64,000 bases of DNA from Clostridioides sp. (GCA_031261505.1 JAISJN010000001.1:1-64000), one strand, 5' to 3'; numbered from the stretch's first letter, positions 33,158 to 44,126 are shown. Notes: generated from the sequence alone by a model not told the origin. A program made the numbers and translations.

Positions 33158-35845
33158 ATGAGTTTTATGGATAGTTTGTTCAACATGGCAGACAAGAAAG
33201 AACTTAAGAAATTCAACAATACGGTAGACATTATAGATTCATTAGAACCGAAATTTGTAGCGATGACAGATAGAGAATTAAAAGCCATGACTACAGAGTT
33301 TAGAGAAAGACTAGAGGGTGGAGAAAGCATAGATTCAGTACTTCCAGAAGCATTTGCAGTAGTGAGAGAGGCATCGAGAAGGGTGCTTGGACTTAGACAT
33401 TACAGAGTACAGATGATAGGTGGCATCGTACTTCACCAAGGTAGAATAGCTGAGATGAAGACAGGTGAAGGTAAGACATTGGTTGCGACGCTTCCAGTAT
33501 ACCTAAACGCACTTTCAGGAAAGGGTGTACACGTAGTTACAGTCAATGACTACCTAGCAAAACGTGATAGGGATCAAATGGCAAAGGTGTACGAATTCCT
33601 CGGAATGACAGTAGGTGTCGTAATTCATGGACAGGACACTACTCTTAGAAGAGAGATGTACAACTGCGATATAACATATGGAACCAACAATGAATACGGT
33701 TTCGACTACCTAAAAGACAATATGGTAATACACAAAGAAGAAAGAGTTCAAAGAGGGCTTAACTACGCGATAGTCGATGAAGTCGATTCAATACTCGTGG
33801 ATGAAGCTAGAACACCGCTCATAATTTCTGGACCTGGGGACAAGTCTACACATTTGTATTCTGATGCGAACACCTTTGTACTTACAGTTAAGGAAGATGA
33901 CTACGAAAGAGATGAAAAACAAAAGGCAGTATCGCTTACAGAGTCTGGTATAGCTAAGGCAGAAACTTATTTCAACGTGGAAAACATCACAGATATATCA
34001 CATACAGAGTTGTACCACCATATAAACCAGGCTTTAAAAGCTCACACAATAATGAAAAGAGATGTAGACTACGTTGTAAAAGACGGTGAAATAATAATAG
34101 TCGACGAATTCACAGGTAGACTTATGTTTGGTAGAAGGTATTCAGAAGGGCTACACCAAGCTATAGAAGCAAAAGAATACCTACAGATTCAAAGAGAATC
34201 CAAGACACTTGCGACAATCACATTCCAGAACTACTTTAGAATGTACACCAAACTTTCTGGTATGACAGGTACAGCAAAGACAGAAGAGGAAGAATTCAAG
34301 GCTATATACAAGATGGACGTATTCCAAGTGCCAACGAATATGCCTCTTATAAGAAAAGACCAGCCAGATGCTGTCTACAAGAGCGAAATGGGTAAATTCA
34401 ACGCAGTTGCAGATGACATTATAGCTAGACACGAGCATAAACAACCAGTACTAGTAGGTACGGTTTCAATAGAAAAATCAGAGATATTATCAGGAATACT
34501 TAAAAAGAGGGGCGTAAAACATGAGGTCCTAAATGCAAAACACCATGATAAAGAAGCGGAAATAGTAGCTCAAGCTGGTAGATACGGCGCAGTTACAATA
34601 GCGACTAACATGGCGGGACGTGGTACGGATATACTTCTAGGAGGTAACCCAATAGTCTTGACTAAGAGAGAGATGAAGAGGGCAGGATACAAGATGGATA
34701 TAATAAACATCGTAGACACTCCACTAGATGAGGACGAGTACGGCGACAATGAGGAACTACAGGCTGCCAGAAAAGAATACGAGAGATTATATGAAGAATA
34801 CAAGGAGTTAACTGCAAGAGAACAGGATCAGGTAAGAGAAGCAGGCGGACTTGCTATAATAGGTACAGAGAGACATGAGTCTCGAAGAATAGATAATCAG
34901 CTTAGAGGTAGATCAGGTAGACAAGGTGACCCAGGTAGCTCTAAATTCTACATTTCGCTTGAAGATGATCTAATGAGACTGTTTGGAAGCGACAAGATAG
35001 CTGGAGTAGTAGATAAATTAGGTCTAGAGGAAAATGATCCTATAGAGCATAGAATGCTTACTAAGTCTATAGAAAATGCACAGAAGAAAGTCGAAGGAAA
35101 GAACTTTGGAATAAGAAAGAACGTCCTAAAATACGACGATGTAATGAACAAACAAAGAGAAGTAATGTATGGAGAGAGAAGCAGAGTGCTCGAAGGGGAA
35201 AATCTACAAGACCAGATCCAAAACATGGTCTACGCTGTAATCACAGAAGCTGTAGAAATGTACTCGGGCGATGCAGGATTTGAAGAAGAGGCATTTAAAG
35301 AATACATGTACAACCTGTTCTTGCCAAAGGGAAGTCTTGAAATACCTGAGCTGGATAAGATGAGCAACGAAGAAAAAGCTGACAAGGTATACGAAGTATG
35401 CGATAAGATGTATAGAGCTAAGGAAGAACTAGTTGAAAGCGAAAGAATGAGAGAGGTTGAAAGGGTAGTACTCCTTCAAGCTGTCGACAACCACTGGATA
35501 GACCATATAGACGCTATGGACCAATTGCGTCAAGGTATCGGACTACGTGCTATAGGACAACAAGATCCAGTTATCGCCTACAAAATGGAAGGTTTTGATA
35601 TGTTCGACGATATGAACAGAGCAATCAAACTCGATACAGTAAGATACCTATTCAATATAACTGTCGAAGTTCCAGTTGAGAGAAAGAACGTGGTTGAAAT
35701 GGACGCTATAAGAGAATCTCTAGAAAACGAAGAAGAAGCTGGAAAGAACAATACAACAGTTGTAAAAGGCGATAAAGTTGGAAGAAATGATCCATGCCCA
35801 TGTGGTAGTGGAAAGAAATTCAAAAACTGCTGTGGCAAGAATTAA
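33158..35845 (+). CDS. secA: Preprotein translocase ATPase SecA
   Basis: Motor of Sec-dependent protein export at the membrane. 895 residues from the ATG after GAGGAGAG; a GTG/ATG reading from 33140 would place the ribosome-binding site inside the gene. Walker A KTGEGKT near residue 100, [33 protein letters not shown] (DEAD-like Walker B), [10 protein letters not shown] and [12 protein letters not shown] motifs of helicase domain 2, and the C-terminal zinc SEC-C tail [13 protein letters not shown]. Precedes prfB by 24 bases. Confidence 0.97.
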   Translation: MSFMDSLFNMADKKELKKFNNTVDIIDSLEPKFVAMTDRELKAMTTEFRERLEGGESIDSVLPEAFAVVREASRRVLGLRHYRVQMIGGIVLHQGRIAEMKTGEGKTLVATLPVYLNALSGKGVHVVTVNDYLAKRDRDQMAKVYEFLGMTVGVVIHGQDTTLRREMYNCDITYGTNNEYGFDYLKDNMVIHKEERVQRGLNYAIVDEVDSILVDEARTPLIISGPGDKSTHLYSDANTFVLTVKEDDYERDEKQKAVSLTESGIAKAETYFNVENITDISHTELYHHINQALKAHTIMKRDVDYVVKDGEIIIVDEFTGRLMFGRRYSEGLHQAIEAKEYLQIQRESKTLATITFQNYFRMYTKLSGMTGTAKTEEEEFKAIYKMDVFQVPTNMPLIRKDQPDAVYKSEMGKFNAVADDIIARHEHKQPVLVGTVSIEKSEILSGILKKRGVKHEVLNAKHHDKEAEIVAQAGRYGAVTIATNMAGRGTDILLGGNPIVLTKREMKRAGYKMDIINIVDTPLDEDEYGDNEELQAARKEYERLYEEYKELTAREQDQVREAGGLAIIGTERHESRRIDNQLRGRSGRQGDPGSSKFYISLEDDLMRLFGSDKIAGVVDKLGLEENDPIEHRMLTKSIENAQKKVEGKNFGIRKNVLKYDDVMNKQREVMYGERSRVLEGENLQDQIQNMVYAVITEAVEMYSGDAGFEEEAFKEYMYNLFLPKGSLEIPELDKMSNEEKADKVYEVCDKMYRAKEELVESERMREVERVVLLQAVDNHWIDHIDAMDQLRQGIGLRAIGQQDPVIAYKMEGFDMFDDMNRAIKLDTVRYLFNITVEVPVERKNVVEMDAIRESLENEEEAGKNNTTVVKGDKVGRNDPCPCGSGKKFKNCCGKN

Positions 35846-35869
35846 TTTAGTCGATATTGGAGTGAAGGC

Positions 35870-36989
35870 ATGTTAAATTTACAAGATTACAAAAACAGTG
35901 TAAATGAGATGAAAAATAAATTAGAAGAATTGAGGGACTCTCTTTGACTTGGATTCACTTCAACTCAAAGACAGGGAACTAGACAAAGAGATTTCAAAAC
36001 AGGATTTTTGGGACGATAACGACAATGCAACCAAGGTTCTAAAGGAGTCTCGAGAAGTTAAGGAAAACATCGATGTCTACAGATATCTAGAGGGAGAAAT
36101 CGAGGATGTCGAGGTGCTTGTAGAACTTGCAGGCGAAGAGGACGATGAATCGCTAGACGAAGAGATAGACGCAAAAATTTCTTCTACTGAAAATAAATTA
36201 TCAGAAATTAAAATAAAGACCTTGCTAGACGGGGAGTACGACTCAAATAACGCCATACTCTCCCTAAATGCTGGTACAGGTGGACTGGACGCTCAGGACT
36301 GGACACAGATGCTGCTTAGAATGTATATCAGATGGGCTGAAGACAAGGGATTTAAAGTCAGACTCCTAGACATCAACTCAGATCCAGAGGCTGGAATCAA
36401 GACGGGGACAATCTCTGTCGAAGGAGCGAACGCCTATGGATACTTAAAGGGAGAAAAAGGAGTGCACAGGCTAGTTAGAATATCTCCTTACAACTCTTCA
36501 GGGAAGAGGCAGACTTCGTTTGCATCAGTAGATGTAATGCCAGAGGTAGATGACAGCATAGAGGTAGATATCAGCCAGAGCGACTTAAAGGTCGACACCT
36601 ATAGGGCGTCTGGTGCTGGTGGACAACATGTAAACACGACAGATTCAGCTGTGAGGATAACACATCTTCCAACAGGGGTCGTGGTACAATGCCAAAACGA
36701 GAGGTCGCAACATCTAAACAAGGAAGTTGCGATGAAGATGTTAAAGTCAAAGCTCATAGATATGAAAGAAAGCGAGCATAAAGAAAAGATTGAAGACCTA
36801 CAGGGTCAGCACTCGCAGATAACCTGGGGAAGCCAGATTAGGTCGTACGTCTTCCAACCGTACAAACTAGTAAAAGATACTAGGACTGGAGCTGAGATGG
36901 GAAATGTCGATAGTGTAATGGATGGAGATATAGACCTTTTCATCAACGAGTACCTGAAGGGCAAAAAAAATGGAACTTTCACCGAATAA
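35870..36989 (+). CDS. prfB: Peptide chain release factor 2, programmed +1 frameshift
   Basis: The first 25 codons start at ATG 35870 and reach an in-frame TGA (35945-35947) within CTT TGA C, preceded by the internal Shine-Dalgarno-like AGGGA; a +1 slip resumes at GAC (35946) and continues to 36989, giving about 372 residues. This is the classical RF2 autoregulation: low RF2 favours the slip. The peptidyl-hydrolysis GGQ lies in ASGAGGQHVNTTDSAV. The codon-recognition tripeptide reads SPY (RISPYNSSGKRQTSF) instead of the usual SPF, a conservative change. Confidence 0.94.
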
Positions 36990-37077
36990 ATTGAGAAAGA
37001 TGTACCAAACCTATACAGGTAGCAGGCATAATTCTCATTTCAGTAGGACATACCCTACAAGTAATCACCATTTAAAT
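36990..37077 (+). repeat. Dispersed hairpin element, copy 5
   Basis: Begins TTGAGAAAGATGTACC directly after the prfB stop; loop CCTATACAGGT, return GCATAATTCTCATTT, second hairpin GTAGGACATACCCTAC, end CACCATTTAAATT. One of the best-preserved copies. Confidence 0.8.
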
Positions 37078-37093
37078 TAAATCATGACTTGAT

Positions 37094-37128
37094 TATGCAC
37101 TGTTGCTGATTGTAACAGTGCATATTTT
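37094..37128 (+). terminator. Terminator of secA-prfB
   Basis: TATGCACTGTT (37094-37104) pairs with AACAGTGCATA (37114-37124), then TTTT. Confidence 0.8.
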
Positions 37129-37271
37129 AAATAAGTGGGTCTCGACATAAAAACTCATAATAATCAAGAATAACGACGATAAGCAATAGTAATCTAAAAA
37201 TCATTAATAACGATAATAGGCAATAGCAATTAAAACAAGCAGAACAATTAAAAGAAGAAGGGCGTGATATT

Positions 37272-39413
37272 GTGGATATAAATACTATGTTAGAAAAAGA
37301 ATTTAAGCTCAGAAAAGCTCAAGTAGAGAGCACAGTCAAGCTAATAGACGAAGGAAATACCATACCGTTTATCGCGAGGTATAGAAAAGAAGTGACAGGT
37401 GGGATAGACGACGTAACTTTGAGGGGGTTACACGAAAGGCTGACTTATCTAAGAAATCTAGAATCGAGAAAAGAAGCGGTCTTAAAGACGATAGACGATC
37501 AGGACAAACTCACAAGCGAGATAATTACAAGTATAGATAAATCACAGACACTTCAAGAGGTCGAGGATATATACGCGCCGTTTAAGCAGAAAAAAAGGAC
37601 GAGGGCGACTATAGCAAAAGAAAAGGGACTTGAAGACCTTGCGACTGCAATTCTGACAAGGAGTATACCCTACATCAAGGTAGAAGCAGAAAAATACATA
37701 GACGAAGAGAAGGAAGTACACGACGAGGAAGAGGCTTTAAAAGGAGCTAGTGACATCATAGCAGAAGTGGTTTCGGATGATGCACAGGTTAGAAAGTTCA
37801 TAAGAAATCTAGCCTTAAACAGTGGTACGATTACGTCAAAAAACACGAAGGACGAAAAATCAGTCTACGATATGTACTACGATTACAGCGAGCTGGTTAA
37901 AACCCTGGCACCACATAGAGTCCTAGCTCTAAACCGTGGAGAAAAAGAAGATTTCCTAAGGGTTAAATTAACTATAGAAGACGAGAGAGCCTTGAATTTC
38001 ATAGAAGATAGATATATAGACCAAAAAAATTCAAAGAATAGAAAAATACTGACTGAGGCTATAGAGGATGCATACAAGAGGTTGATCTTCCCTTCGATAG
38101 AGAGAGAAATTAGAAATTACCTCACAGAAAAGGGGGAGGAAAGGGCTATAAGCGTATTTGGAAAGAATTTAAAATCGCTTTTGATGGGAGCTCCAATCAA
38201 GGAAAAAGCAGTGATGGGATTTGACCCAGCCTACAGGACAGGTTGTAAGATAGCGGTGGTAGACAAAAACGGAAAACTACTCGACTACACAACTGTATAC
38301 CCAACCAAACCAGAAAATAAGGTAAAAGAGGCAAAGTCGATTTTGAAATCGATGATAGAAAAATACAATATAGATCTGATAGCAATAGGAAATGGAACAG
38401 CTTCTAGGGAGTCTGAAGAATTTGTATCAGACATGCTCAGAGAAATAGAGAGAAACGTAGAATACGTAATAGTGAGTGAGGCAGGTGCGTCTGTCTATTC
38501 TGCATCAGAACTTGCAAATGAGGAACATCCAGATATCAATGTGTCTATAAGGGGAGCTATATCGATAGCTAGACGACTTCAAGACCCGCTTGCCGAGCTA
38601 GTTAAAATAGATCCAAAGAGCATAGGTGTAGGACAGTATCAGCACGACTTAAATAAAAAGAGGCTGGAAGAGGTATTAGACGGAGTTGTAGAAGACTCGG
38701 TAAACAGCGTCGGTGTAGATGTAAATACAGCTTCATACTCACTTCTATCACATGTAGCTGGTGTAAATAAAAATATAGCTAAAAACATCGTTGCCTACAG
38801 GGAAGAAAACGGAGAGTTTAAATCGAGAAGTGAGATCAAAAAGGTCAAAAGACTTGGACCCAAGGTATTTGAGCAGAGTGCAGGCTTCATGAGGGTGTTG
38901 GACGGCAAGAATCCACTAGATGGGACAGGAGTTCATCCGGAAAGCTACAGTGCATGTAAAGAACTGCTATCGAAGATAGGATATAGTTTAGACGATGTAA
39001 AATCGAAAAATATATCAGAGATAGACAATAGGATAGAAGAATTTGGTCTAGACAATCTAAGCCGTGAGCTAGAAACTCCAAGCATTACTCTAAAAGACAT
39101 AATATCTGAAATAAAGAAACCGGGAAGAGACCCAAGAGAAGAGGGGATCAAACCAATTCTAAGGAAAGACGTCCTAAAGATTGAGGATATCCAAAGGGGA
39201 ATGGTGTTAAACGGCACAGTTAGAAATGTTGTAGACTTCGGAGCATTTATAGATATTGGGATCAAAAACGACGGATTGGTCCATAAGTCTAAGATGGGCA
39301 AGGGATACGTAAAGGATCCAATGAGCGTAGTATCAGTAGGAGATGTGGTAGAAGTGAGCGTGTTGGATATAGATTTAGACAAGAACAAGGTCTCACTGTC
39401 TATGGTAGATTAA
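37272..39413 (+). CDS. tex: Tex-family transcription accessory protein (S1 RNA-binding)
   Basis: 713 residues: N-terminal helical Tex domain, YqgF/RNase H-like domain (VMGFDPAYRTGCKIAVVD near residue 315), helix-hairpin-helix repeats (SHVAGVNKNIAKNIVAYR near 498) and a C-terminal S1 domain (GMVLNGTVRNVVDFGAFIDIG, about 640-710). Binds RNA in the cytoplasm; exact role unclear. GTG start after AAGGGCG is the best supported. Confidence 0.92.
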   Translation: MDINTMLEKEFKLRKAQVESTVKLIDEGNTIPFIARYRKEVTGGIDDVTLRGLHERLTYLRNLESRKEAVLKTIDDQDKLTSEIITSIDKSQTLQEVEDIYAPFKQKKRTRATIAKEKGLEDLATAILTRSIPYIKVEAEKYIDEEKEVHDEEEALKGASDIIAEVVSDDAQVRKFIRNLALNSGTITSKNTKDEKSVYDMYYDYSELVKTLAPHRVLALNRGEKEDFLRVKLTIEDERALNFIEDRYIDQKNSKNRKILTEAIEDAYKRLIFPSIEREIRNYLTEKGEERAISVFGKNLKSLLMGAPIKEKAVMGFDPAYRTGCKIAVVDKNGKLLDYTTVYPTKPENKVKEAKSILKSMIEKYNIDLIAIGNGTASRESEEFVSDMLREIERNVEYVIVSEAGASVYSASELANEEHPDINVSIRGAISIARRLQDPLAELVKIDPKSIGVGQYQHDLNKKRLEEVLDGVVEDSVNSVGVDVNTASYSLLSHVAGVNKNIAKNIVAYREENGEFKSRSEIKKVKRLGPKVFEQSAGFMRVLDGKNPLDGTGVHPESYSACKELLSKIGYSLDDVKSKNISEIDNRIEEFGLDNLSRELETPSITLKDIISEIKKPGRDPREEGIKPILRKDVLKIEDIQRGMVLNGTVRNVVDFGAFIDIGIKNDGLVHKSKMGKGYVKDPMSVVSVGDVVEVSVLDIDLDKNKVSLSMVD

Positions 39414-39527
39414 CAAATGACTAATTAACACAAGCACGAGGTTAAATACCATATCAAATGGAATATTAACAAATAGATGTATTTATGTCGAGCAATGTGT
39501 GATTAATTTAAAAGAACGGAGGCAAGT

Positions 39528-40688
39528 ATGTTAGTTATAAAAAACGGAAAAATAAACACTACAAATGGAATAATCGATGGAGATATGTTGATCGATGGAG
39601 GAAAGATAATAGAAATATCAGAGGGGATAATAGCACCCCTCGATGCAGAGGTAGTAGATGCAAGTGGAAGATTGATACTGCCAGGATTTATAGATGCCCA
39701 CACCCACATAGGCTTATTTGAAGACGGATTAGGGGAAGAGGGAGCAGATGGAAATGAAGAGACAGACCCAGTCACTCCTCATCTAAATCCAATCGATGGA
39801 ATAAATCCTATGGATAGAAGTTTCACAGAAGCCTACCAAGGCGGAATCACATCTGTCTGCATCACTCCGGGAAGCGCAAATGTGATGGGTGGATCATGTG
39901 TTGCGATTAAGACCTTTGGCAAGAGGATAGATAAGATGGTTATAAAAGATCCAGTTGCTGAAAAGATAGCATTTGGAGAAAATCCAAAATCATGCTATGG
40001 TTCTGACGACAAGACCCCTCAGACCAGGATGGCCATAGCGGGACTTCTTCGCGAGACCTTGAGAAAAGCAAAAGAATACCTAAAAGATCTACAGGAGTAC
40101 GAGTCAGATGAAGATGGAGAGCTTGAAAGACCAGAGTACGATATCAAGTACGAGGCACTTATTCCAGTTCTCAAAAAAGAAGTGCCTATAAAGGCGCACG
40201 CACATAGGGCGGATGATATATTCACGGCGATAAGGATAGCTAAGGAGTTCGATTTAAACCTAACCTTGGACCACTGCACAGAGGGACATTTGATAGTAGA
40301 CGAGCTAGTAGAAGAAAACTATCCTACTATAGTTGGACCATCTCTATCTGAGCGTTCAAAAATAGAACTAAAGAACCTGACTTTCGAGACAGCTGGGATC
40401 CTATCAAACGCAGGTTTAAAAGTCTGTCTGATGACGGACCACCCGGTCATACCACTACACTACCTACCGCTTTGTGCCAGTATAGCTGTAAAGCATGGAA
40501 TGAAGGTAGACAAGGCGTTAGAAGCTATAACTATAAACCCAGCCGAGGTGCTTGGGATAAGCGATAGAGTTGGATCGATAGAGGTAGGCAAGGACGCAGA
40601 TTTGGTAATATGGAGTGGCTCTCCGTTTGAGATATCAAGTGAGGTGATCTACACTATTATAGATGGAAACATCGTCTATCAAAAATAG
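39528..40688 (+). CDS. Metal-dependent amidohydrolase (imidazolonepropionase/dihydroorotase-like)
   Basis: 386 residues of the amidohydrolase superfamily: metal-binding DAHTHIG near residue 61, KAHAHRADD near 223, LDHCTEGH near 247 and the catalytic aspartate in MTDHPVIP near 304. The composite beta-sandwich flanks the barrel at both ends (VIKNGKI; GKDADLVIWSG). Substrate not deducible: cyclic amide or dipeptide hydrolysis is likely. AACGGAGG precedes the ATG; stands alone with its own terminator. Confidence 0.82.
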   Translation: MLVIKNGKINTTNGIIDGDMLIDGGKIIEISEGIIAPLDAEVVDASGRLILPGFIDAHTHIGLFEDGLGEEGADGNEETDPVTPHLNPIDGINPMDRSFTEAYQGGITSVCITPGSANVMGGSCVAIKTFGKRIDKMVIKDPVAEKIAFGENPKSCYGSDDKTPQTRMAIAGLLRETLRKAKEYLKDLQEYESDEDGELERPEYDIKYEALIPVLKKEVPIKAHAHRADDIFTAIRIAKEFDLNLTLDHCTEGHLIVDELVEENYPTIVGPSLSERSKIELKNLTFETAGILSNAGLKVCLMTDHPVIPLHYLPLCASIAVKHGMKVDKALEAITINPAEVLGISDRVGSIEVGKDADLVIWSGSPFEISSEVIYTIIDGNIVYQK

Positions 40689-40721
40689 ATAAATTGAATA
40701 AAAATAGAGGCTAGAAATATT

Positions 40722-40749
40722 GGACGAGAGATATCTCGTCCGTTTTTTT
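40722..40749 (+). terminator. Terminator of the amidohydrolase gene
   Basis: GGACGAGA and TCTCGTCC enclose GATA and are followed by GTTTTTTT. Confidence 0.9.
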
Positions 40750-40807
40750 GCGTAGAAGTAATAAATTAAATATTTAAAATTACAAAATATTAACATAAAA
40801 AGAAAAA

Positions 40808-41747
40808 TTGAAAATTAAAACAATATTTAATGTGAATTATATGATACACTGCATACATAGAAGAGAACAGAATCGCATATTGACAACAGCATTGTCATTA
40901 TATATACTTGTCACAACGGGTTCAGCCGCGAAGTTTGGGTATGTCATAGTGATGTCAATTATACCAATGCTAATATTGGGTCCGATCAGTGGAGTAATAA
41001 CAGATAATTTAAATCGAAAAAAATGATAGTATGTTTGGATTTGATGAGTACTATGTTGCTACTCTTCTTTGCATATAGATTTCAATTAAACGATAAATTA
41101 TCTCTAAATGAAATTTATGTATTTTCAGTTGTTTCAGCAGTTATTACAGCTGTATACGATCCAGCTATGAGTACAATGGTACCTTCTATAGTGGATAAAA
41201 AAGATTTGATAGATGCAATCAGCTATCTTTTAGCAGCTGTGGGAGAAATTTTTATAAGTGTAGAGCAAGAGATTAAGGGTGGTAAACTCAGTATACATAA
41301 ATTTTTCAAAGACTTTGGCGAGGGTATAGTTTTGATTAAGAAAACAAAAATATTGTTTAACGTTATGGCAATCGGGCTATTTCTAAATTTTGTTCTGACG
41401 CCAGTTCGAGTGAATTATTTACGGGTATGTTTTCTTCAAATCTAGTGCCGTATTTAGTATTAATAGCAATTGGTTTTTCCATTATGTTGGTTTCATCTAC
41501 GGCAAGTGTCGGTCTCACAACGATTGTACAGAAAGAAACGCCAAACGCATATCTAGGGAGGGTCGGTTCTGTATCAAGTGCTATTTTGATGGCAACAGCA
41601 CCTGTTGGTCAGATAATATTTTCCGTTTTATTTGATAAATACCCTACGTATATATGTCTATCTCTTTCAGTTGTTATCTTACTATCCACTTATGCAGTTT
41701 TTAGGAATATATTCACAAAGGACGATGTAGTAGTGGATATAGGCTAA
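40808..41747 (+). pseudogene. Decayed MFS transporter gene
   Basis: Three short reading frames (40808-41026, 41023-41445, 41427-41747) follow the intact MFS protein at 60481 segment by segment: LYILVTTGSAAKFGYVIVM matches its LWIYDKTGSAAIMGTIIAV region, GPISGVITDNLNRKK its GPFGGVLADRLDRKK. At least two frameshifts break it, residues between the fourth and sixth helices are deleted, and the N terminus lacks a normal start. Likely non-functional. Confidence 0.85.
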
Positions 41748-41892
41748 AAAATATATAAAGCTTATGAATTTGCGGGTATGAAGTCAGAATATGTAGAACA
41801 TGACGATAACAATTATCTATTAGTCAAAATTATCAGTTGACATTTTGTATAAAAGTATTATAATAAAAGTGTAAGGAAATAATTAAATTAGA

Positions 41893-42008
41893 AGATCTTC
41901 GGGGTCGGGTGAAATTCCCTACCGGCGGTTACAGCCCGCGAGCTACAATGTAGTTGATTTGGTGAAATTCCAAAGCCGACAGTAAAGTCTGGATGAGAGA
42001 AGAGATAA
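41893..42008 (+). ncRNA. FMN riboswitch (RFN element)
   Basis: Shows CTTCGGGGTCGGGTGAAATT, CCCTACCGGCGGTTACAGCC, GGTGAAATTCC, AAAGCCGACAGTAAAGTC and GATGAGAGAAGA in canonical order. It senses FMN and controls the riboflavin transporter gene downstream. Confidence 0.96.
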
Positions 42009-42028
42009 GTATATTTACTTAGCATACT

Positions 42029-42060
42029 ACTCGAAGATGAATGATTCTTCGAGTTTTTTA
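42029..42060 (+). terminator. FMN riboswitch terminator
   Basis: ACTCGAAGA and TCTTCGAGT enclose TGAATGAT and run into T6. The FMN-dependent OFF platform. Confidence 0.88.
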
Positions 42061-42096
42061 ATTTCCTAAGATTAAATTTATTTAGGAGGTAAACAT

Positions 42097-42720
42097 ATGA
42101 ACAACAAATCAGTAGCTGTTAACGGAAACACAAAGGGAAGTATGAAGACGAGGACAATGGTAATGATGGCGATATTATCCGCCATATCGGTATTGCTTAT
42201 GTACATAGAGGCGCCGATACCAGGGGTATTTCCTGATTTCCTAAAACTAGACTTATCTGATATACCAGCGATCTTGGGTGGTATGGCATTTGGACCATTT
42301 GTAGGATTGGGAATTGAATTTCTAAAAAATCTTATCCACGGGGTGACAGCGAGTACTACTGGTGGAATCGGAGAAGTTGCAAATATAATAGTTGCAGGAG
42401 CTTATGTCTTCGTTTTGACTTTTGCATATAATAAGAGCAAGAATATAAAGGGCGTATTGACAGGTGCGGTTTTAGCTACGATTGCGATGGCAGTGGTAGG
42501 AGGAATAGTGAACTATTATATACTACTTCCATTTTACGGACAATTTATGGGTTTGGATGCTATTATAGGTCTAGGAAGTGCTATAAACCACAATATCAAG
42601 GATTTATTTAGTTTTGTACTCTGGATGATAGTGCCGTTTAACTTGATAAAGGGAACTATTTTATCAGTGGGCAGCGTGTTCATCTTCAAAAAAGTTGGGC
42701 ATCTAATTAAAAAGAACTAA
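42097..42720 (+). CDS. ribU: ECF-type riboflavin transporter S component
   Basis: 207-residue membrane protein with about six helices and the RibU signature: KLDLSDIPAILGGMAFGPFVGLGIEFLKNLIH (split at residues 55-86), then IGEVANIIVAGAYV and IVNYYILLPFYG. Captures riboflavin and works with the shared ECF energy module encoded elsewhere. TAGGAGG precedes the ATG; controlled by the FMN riboswitch. Confidence 0.94.
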   Translation: MNNKSVAVNGNTKGSMKTRTMVMMAILSAISVLLMYIEAPIPGVFPDFLKLDLSDIPAILGGMAFGPFVGLGIEFLKNLIHGVTASTTGGIGEVANIIVAGAYVFVLTFAYNKSKNIKGVLTGAVLATIAMAVVGGIVNYYILLPFYGQFMGLDAIIGLGSAINHNIKDLFSFVLWMIVPFNLIKGTILSVGSVFIFKKVGHLIKKN

Positions 42721-42735
42721 AAATCGAATAAAGGA

Positions 42736-42825
42736 ATGAGACGAATCTTCTACACCTCTATAGGTGGCAGATGAAATTCTCATTTCAGAGGGATACATTC
42801 CCTCACAATGCAATTATCATTTAAT
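42736..42825 (+). repeat. Dispersed hairpin element, copy 6
   Basis: AATGAGACGAATCTTCTAC, loop CACCTCTATAGGTGG, return GAAATTCTCATTTC, second hairpin AGAGGGATACATTCCCTC, end CAATTATCATTTAATA. It lies between ribU and the shared terminator. Confidence 0.8.
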
Positions 42826-42826
42826 A

Positions 42827-42866
42827 AAAAAATCTCCCCTACCTATTTGGTGGGGGAGATTTTTTA
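42827..42866. terminator. Bidirectional terminator between ribU and the DUF11 gene
   Basis: AAAAAATCTCCCCTACC pairs with GGTGGGGGAGATTTTTT around TATTT; A and T tracts on either side suit both strands. Confidence 0.92.
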
Positions 42867-42872
42867 TCGAGA

Positions 42873-44126
42873 TTACCTCGCTGTAAGTAAGATATCAGAT
42901 GTGCAGTAACAACATCTAGGATCTGTATTTTCATAGTATATATTTCTGAGTTCAGCAGTTATATCGAAGCTCTTATGTGTATCGTAGTCATTGTATATAA
43001 TCATAGTGGTTTCAAAAGGAAGTTCAGGTGATTCAAAATTTATAGATGAATTACCGAAATCAAACTTATCGGGTTTTGGCACGTGCTTGTAGTTTATAGT
43101 GTATATGACAAAGCCTTTGATCAAAAGTTTTCTGCCGGGAGTGATGATAGATGAATTGCTGGTTGCTCTTATCGAATTAAGTGGGAAGTAATTAGTTACC
43201 TCAGCGACTCCTGTTACCGAATTGATTTTGTCTATGTTGGGAAATTTCGGAGTAAGGCAGATAAAGTTTTCAATCAGGATATTCTTTGTATGCTCATCTG
43301 CTATATCTAAATTTACTTTGTTAGATACGACTGAATTTCTACCGACCAATCCATTTGGGAGGGTGTAGTTGTAGGATGCCGTGGACGTATTTTCCATAGT
43401 GCGTACATTTCTGTCAGAAATAACTCTTGCCTCGTATTCGATCGTTACGTTTTTACCACATCTCACCGGACCTATATTTATGCCGAAGTTGAGATTTACA
43501 TTTTCAATGGTCACGCCGTCAATTGTGAAGGTACCGTTGATTAAACTGAGTCCGCCGAGGTTGTTGTCCTCAATAAGCACATCGTAAATATCTAAATCGC
43601 TCGAGTTGTTCAGTTCGACCTTGTATTTTACGACATCGTTTAGCTTGGCAGATGTAGAGTCACAGCTTTTTTCGAGCTCTATTTCCTTGTTGTACAGTTG
43701 AAGGTTTAATAGGTCTGTGCTGGTCGATTCTTCGAAGGGACCAGATACACATTTATCGCCGTGTTTGTACTTTACTAATATATCTGTGCTAAATGACGAT
43801 TTAGATCTAAAGAGACCTTTGTCACCGCTCAAGACCTTTGTTGCATAAGTAATATAGCGTATATCTCCGGGTTTTAAGAAATGAATTTCTACACCATCAT
43901 TTATGTTGGCATCTTTGTTCACCGAATTATCTAGAGTTACACTTCCGGGGATAAATTCGAGGTATGGACTTAAGCTAGATGATTTTGCCACGACATCGGT
44001 GAGGACAAAATGGCTCCTGTTTTTAATACCTAGCCTGAATATTATATCGAGGTCAGGCGCCACGTGTTCAGAAGAGACTTCTAGAGACAGGTACAGTCTA
44101 GGGTCGGCTAGAGTTTGCATCTTCAT
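42873..44126 (-). CDS. DUF11/CARDB-like repeat protein
   Basis: 417 residues from the ATG at 44126 (AAAGGTGG seven bases upstream on the - strand). Two segments carry the DUF11-type beta-sandwich pattern: DIIFRLGIKNRSHFVLTDVV...LEFIPGSVTLD near residues 28-70 and VVKYKVELNNSSDLDIYDVLIEDN...LINGTFTIDG near 160-210. No signal peptide or anchor is visible, unusual for a surface-type fold. The last third is unique and ends with a Cys-Cys pair (RCCYC). Similar proteins occur in spore-forming clostridia; function unknown. Confidence 0.6.
   Translation of the reverse strand: MKMQTLADPRLYLSLEVSSEHVAPDLDIIFRLGIKNRSHFVLTDVVAKSSSLSPYLEFIPGSVTLDNSVNKDANINDGVEIHFLKPGDIRYITYATKVLSGDKGLFRSKSSFSTDILVKYKHGDKCVSGPFEESTSTDLLNLQLYNKEIELEKSCDSTSAKLNDVVKYKVELNNSSDLDIYDVLIEDNNLGGLSLINGTFTIDGVTIENVNLNFGINIGPVRCGKNVTIEYEARVISDRNVRTMENTSTASYNYTLPNGLVGRNSVVSNKVNLDIADEHTKNILIENFICLTPKFPNIDKINSVTGVAEVTNYFPLNSIRATSNSSIITPGRKLLIKGFVIYTINYKHVPKPDKFDFGNSSINFESPELPFETTMIIYNDYDTHKSFDITAELRNIYYENTDPRCCYCTSDILLTAR

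Larger units (their letters stand above)
41748..42096. other. Intergenic region holding the ribU leader
   Basis: 349 bases. TTGACA near 41838 and TATAAT near 41860 (17-base range) make a likely promoter; FMN riboswitch and terminator fill the remainder. Confidence 0.65.
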
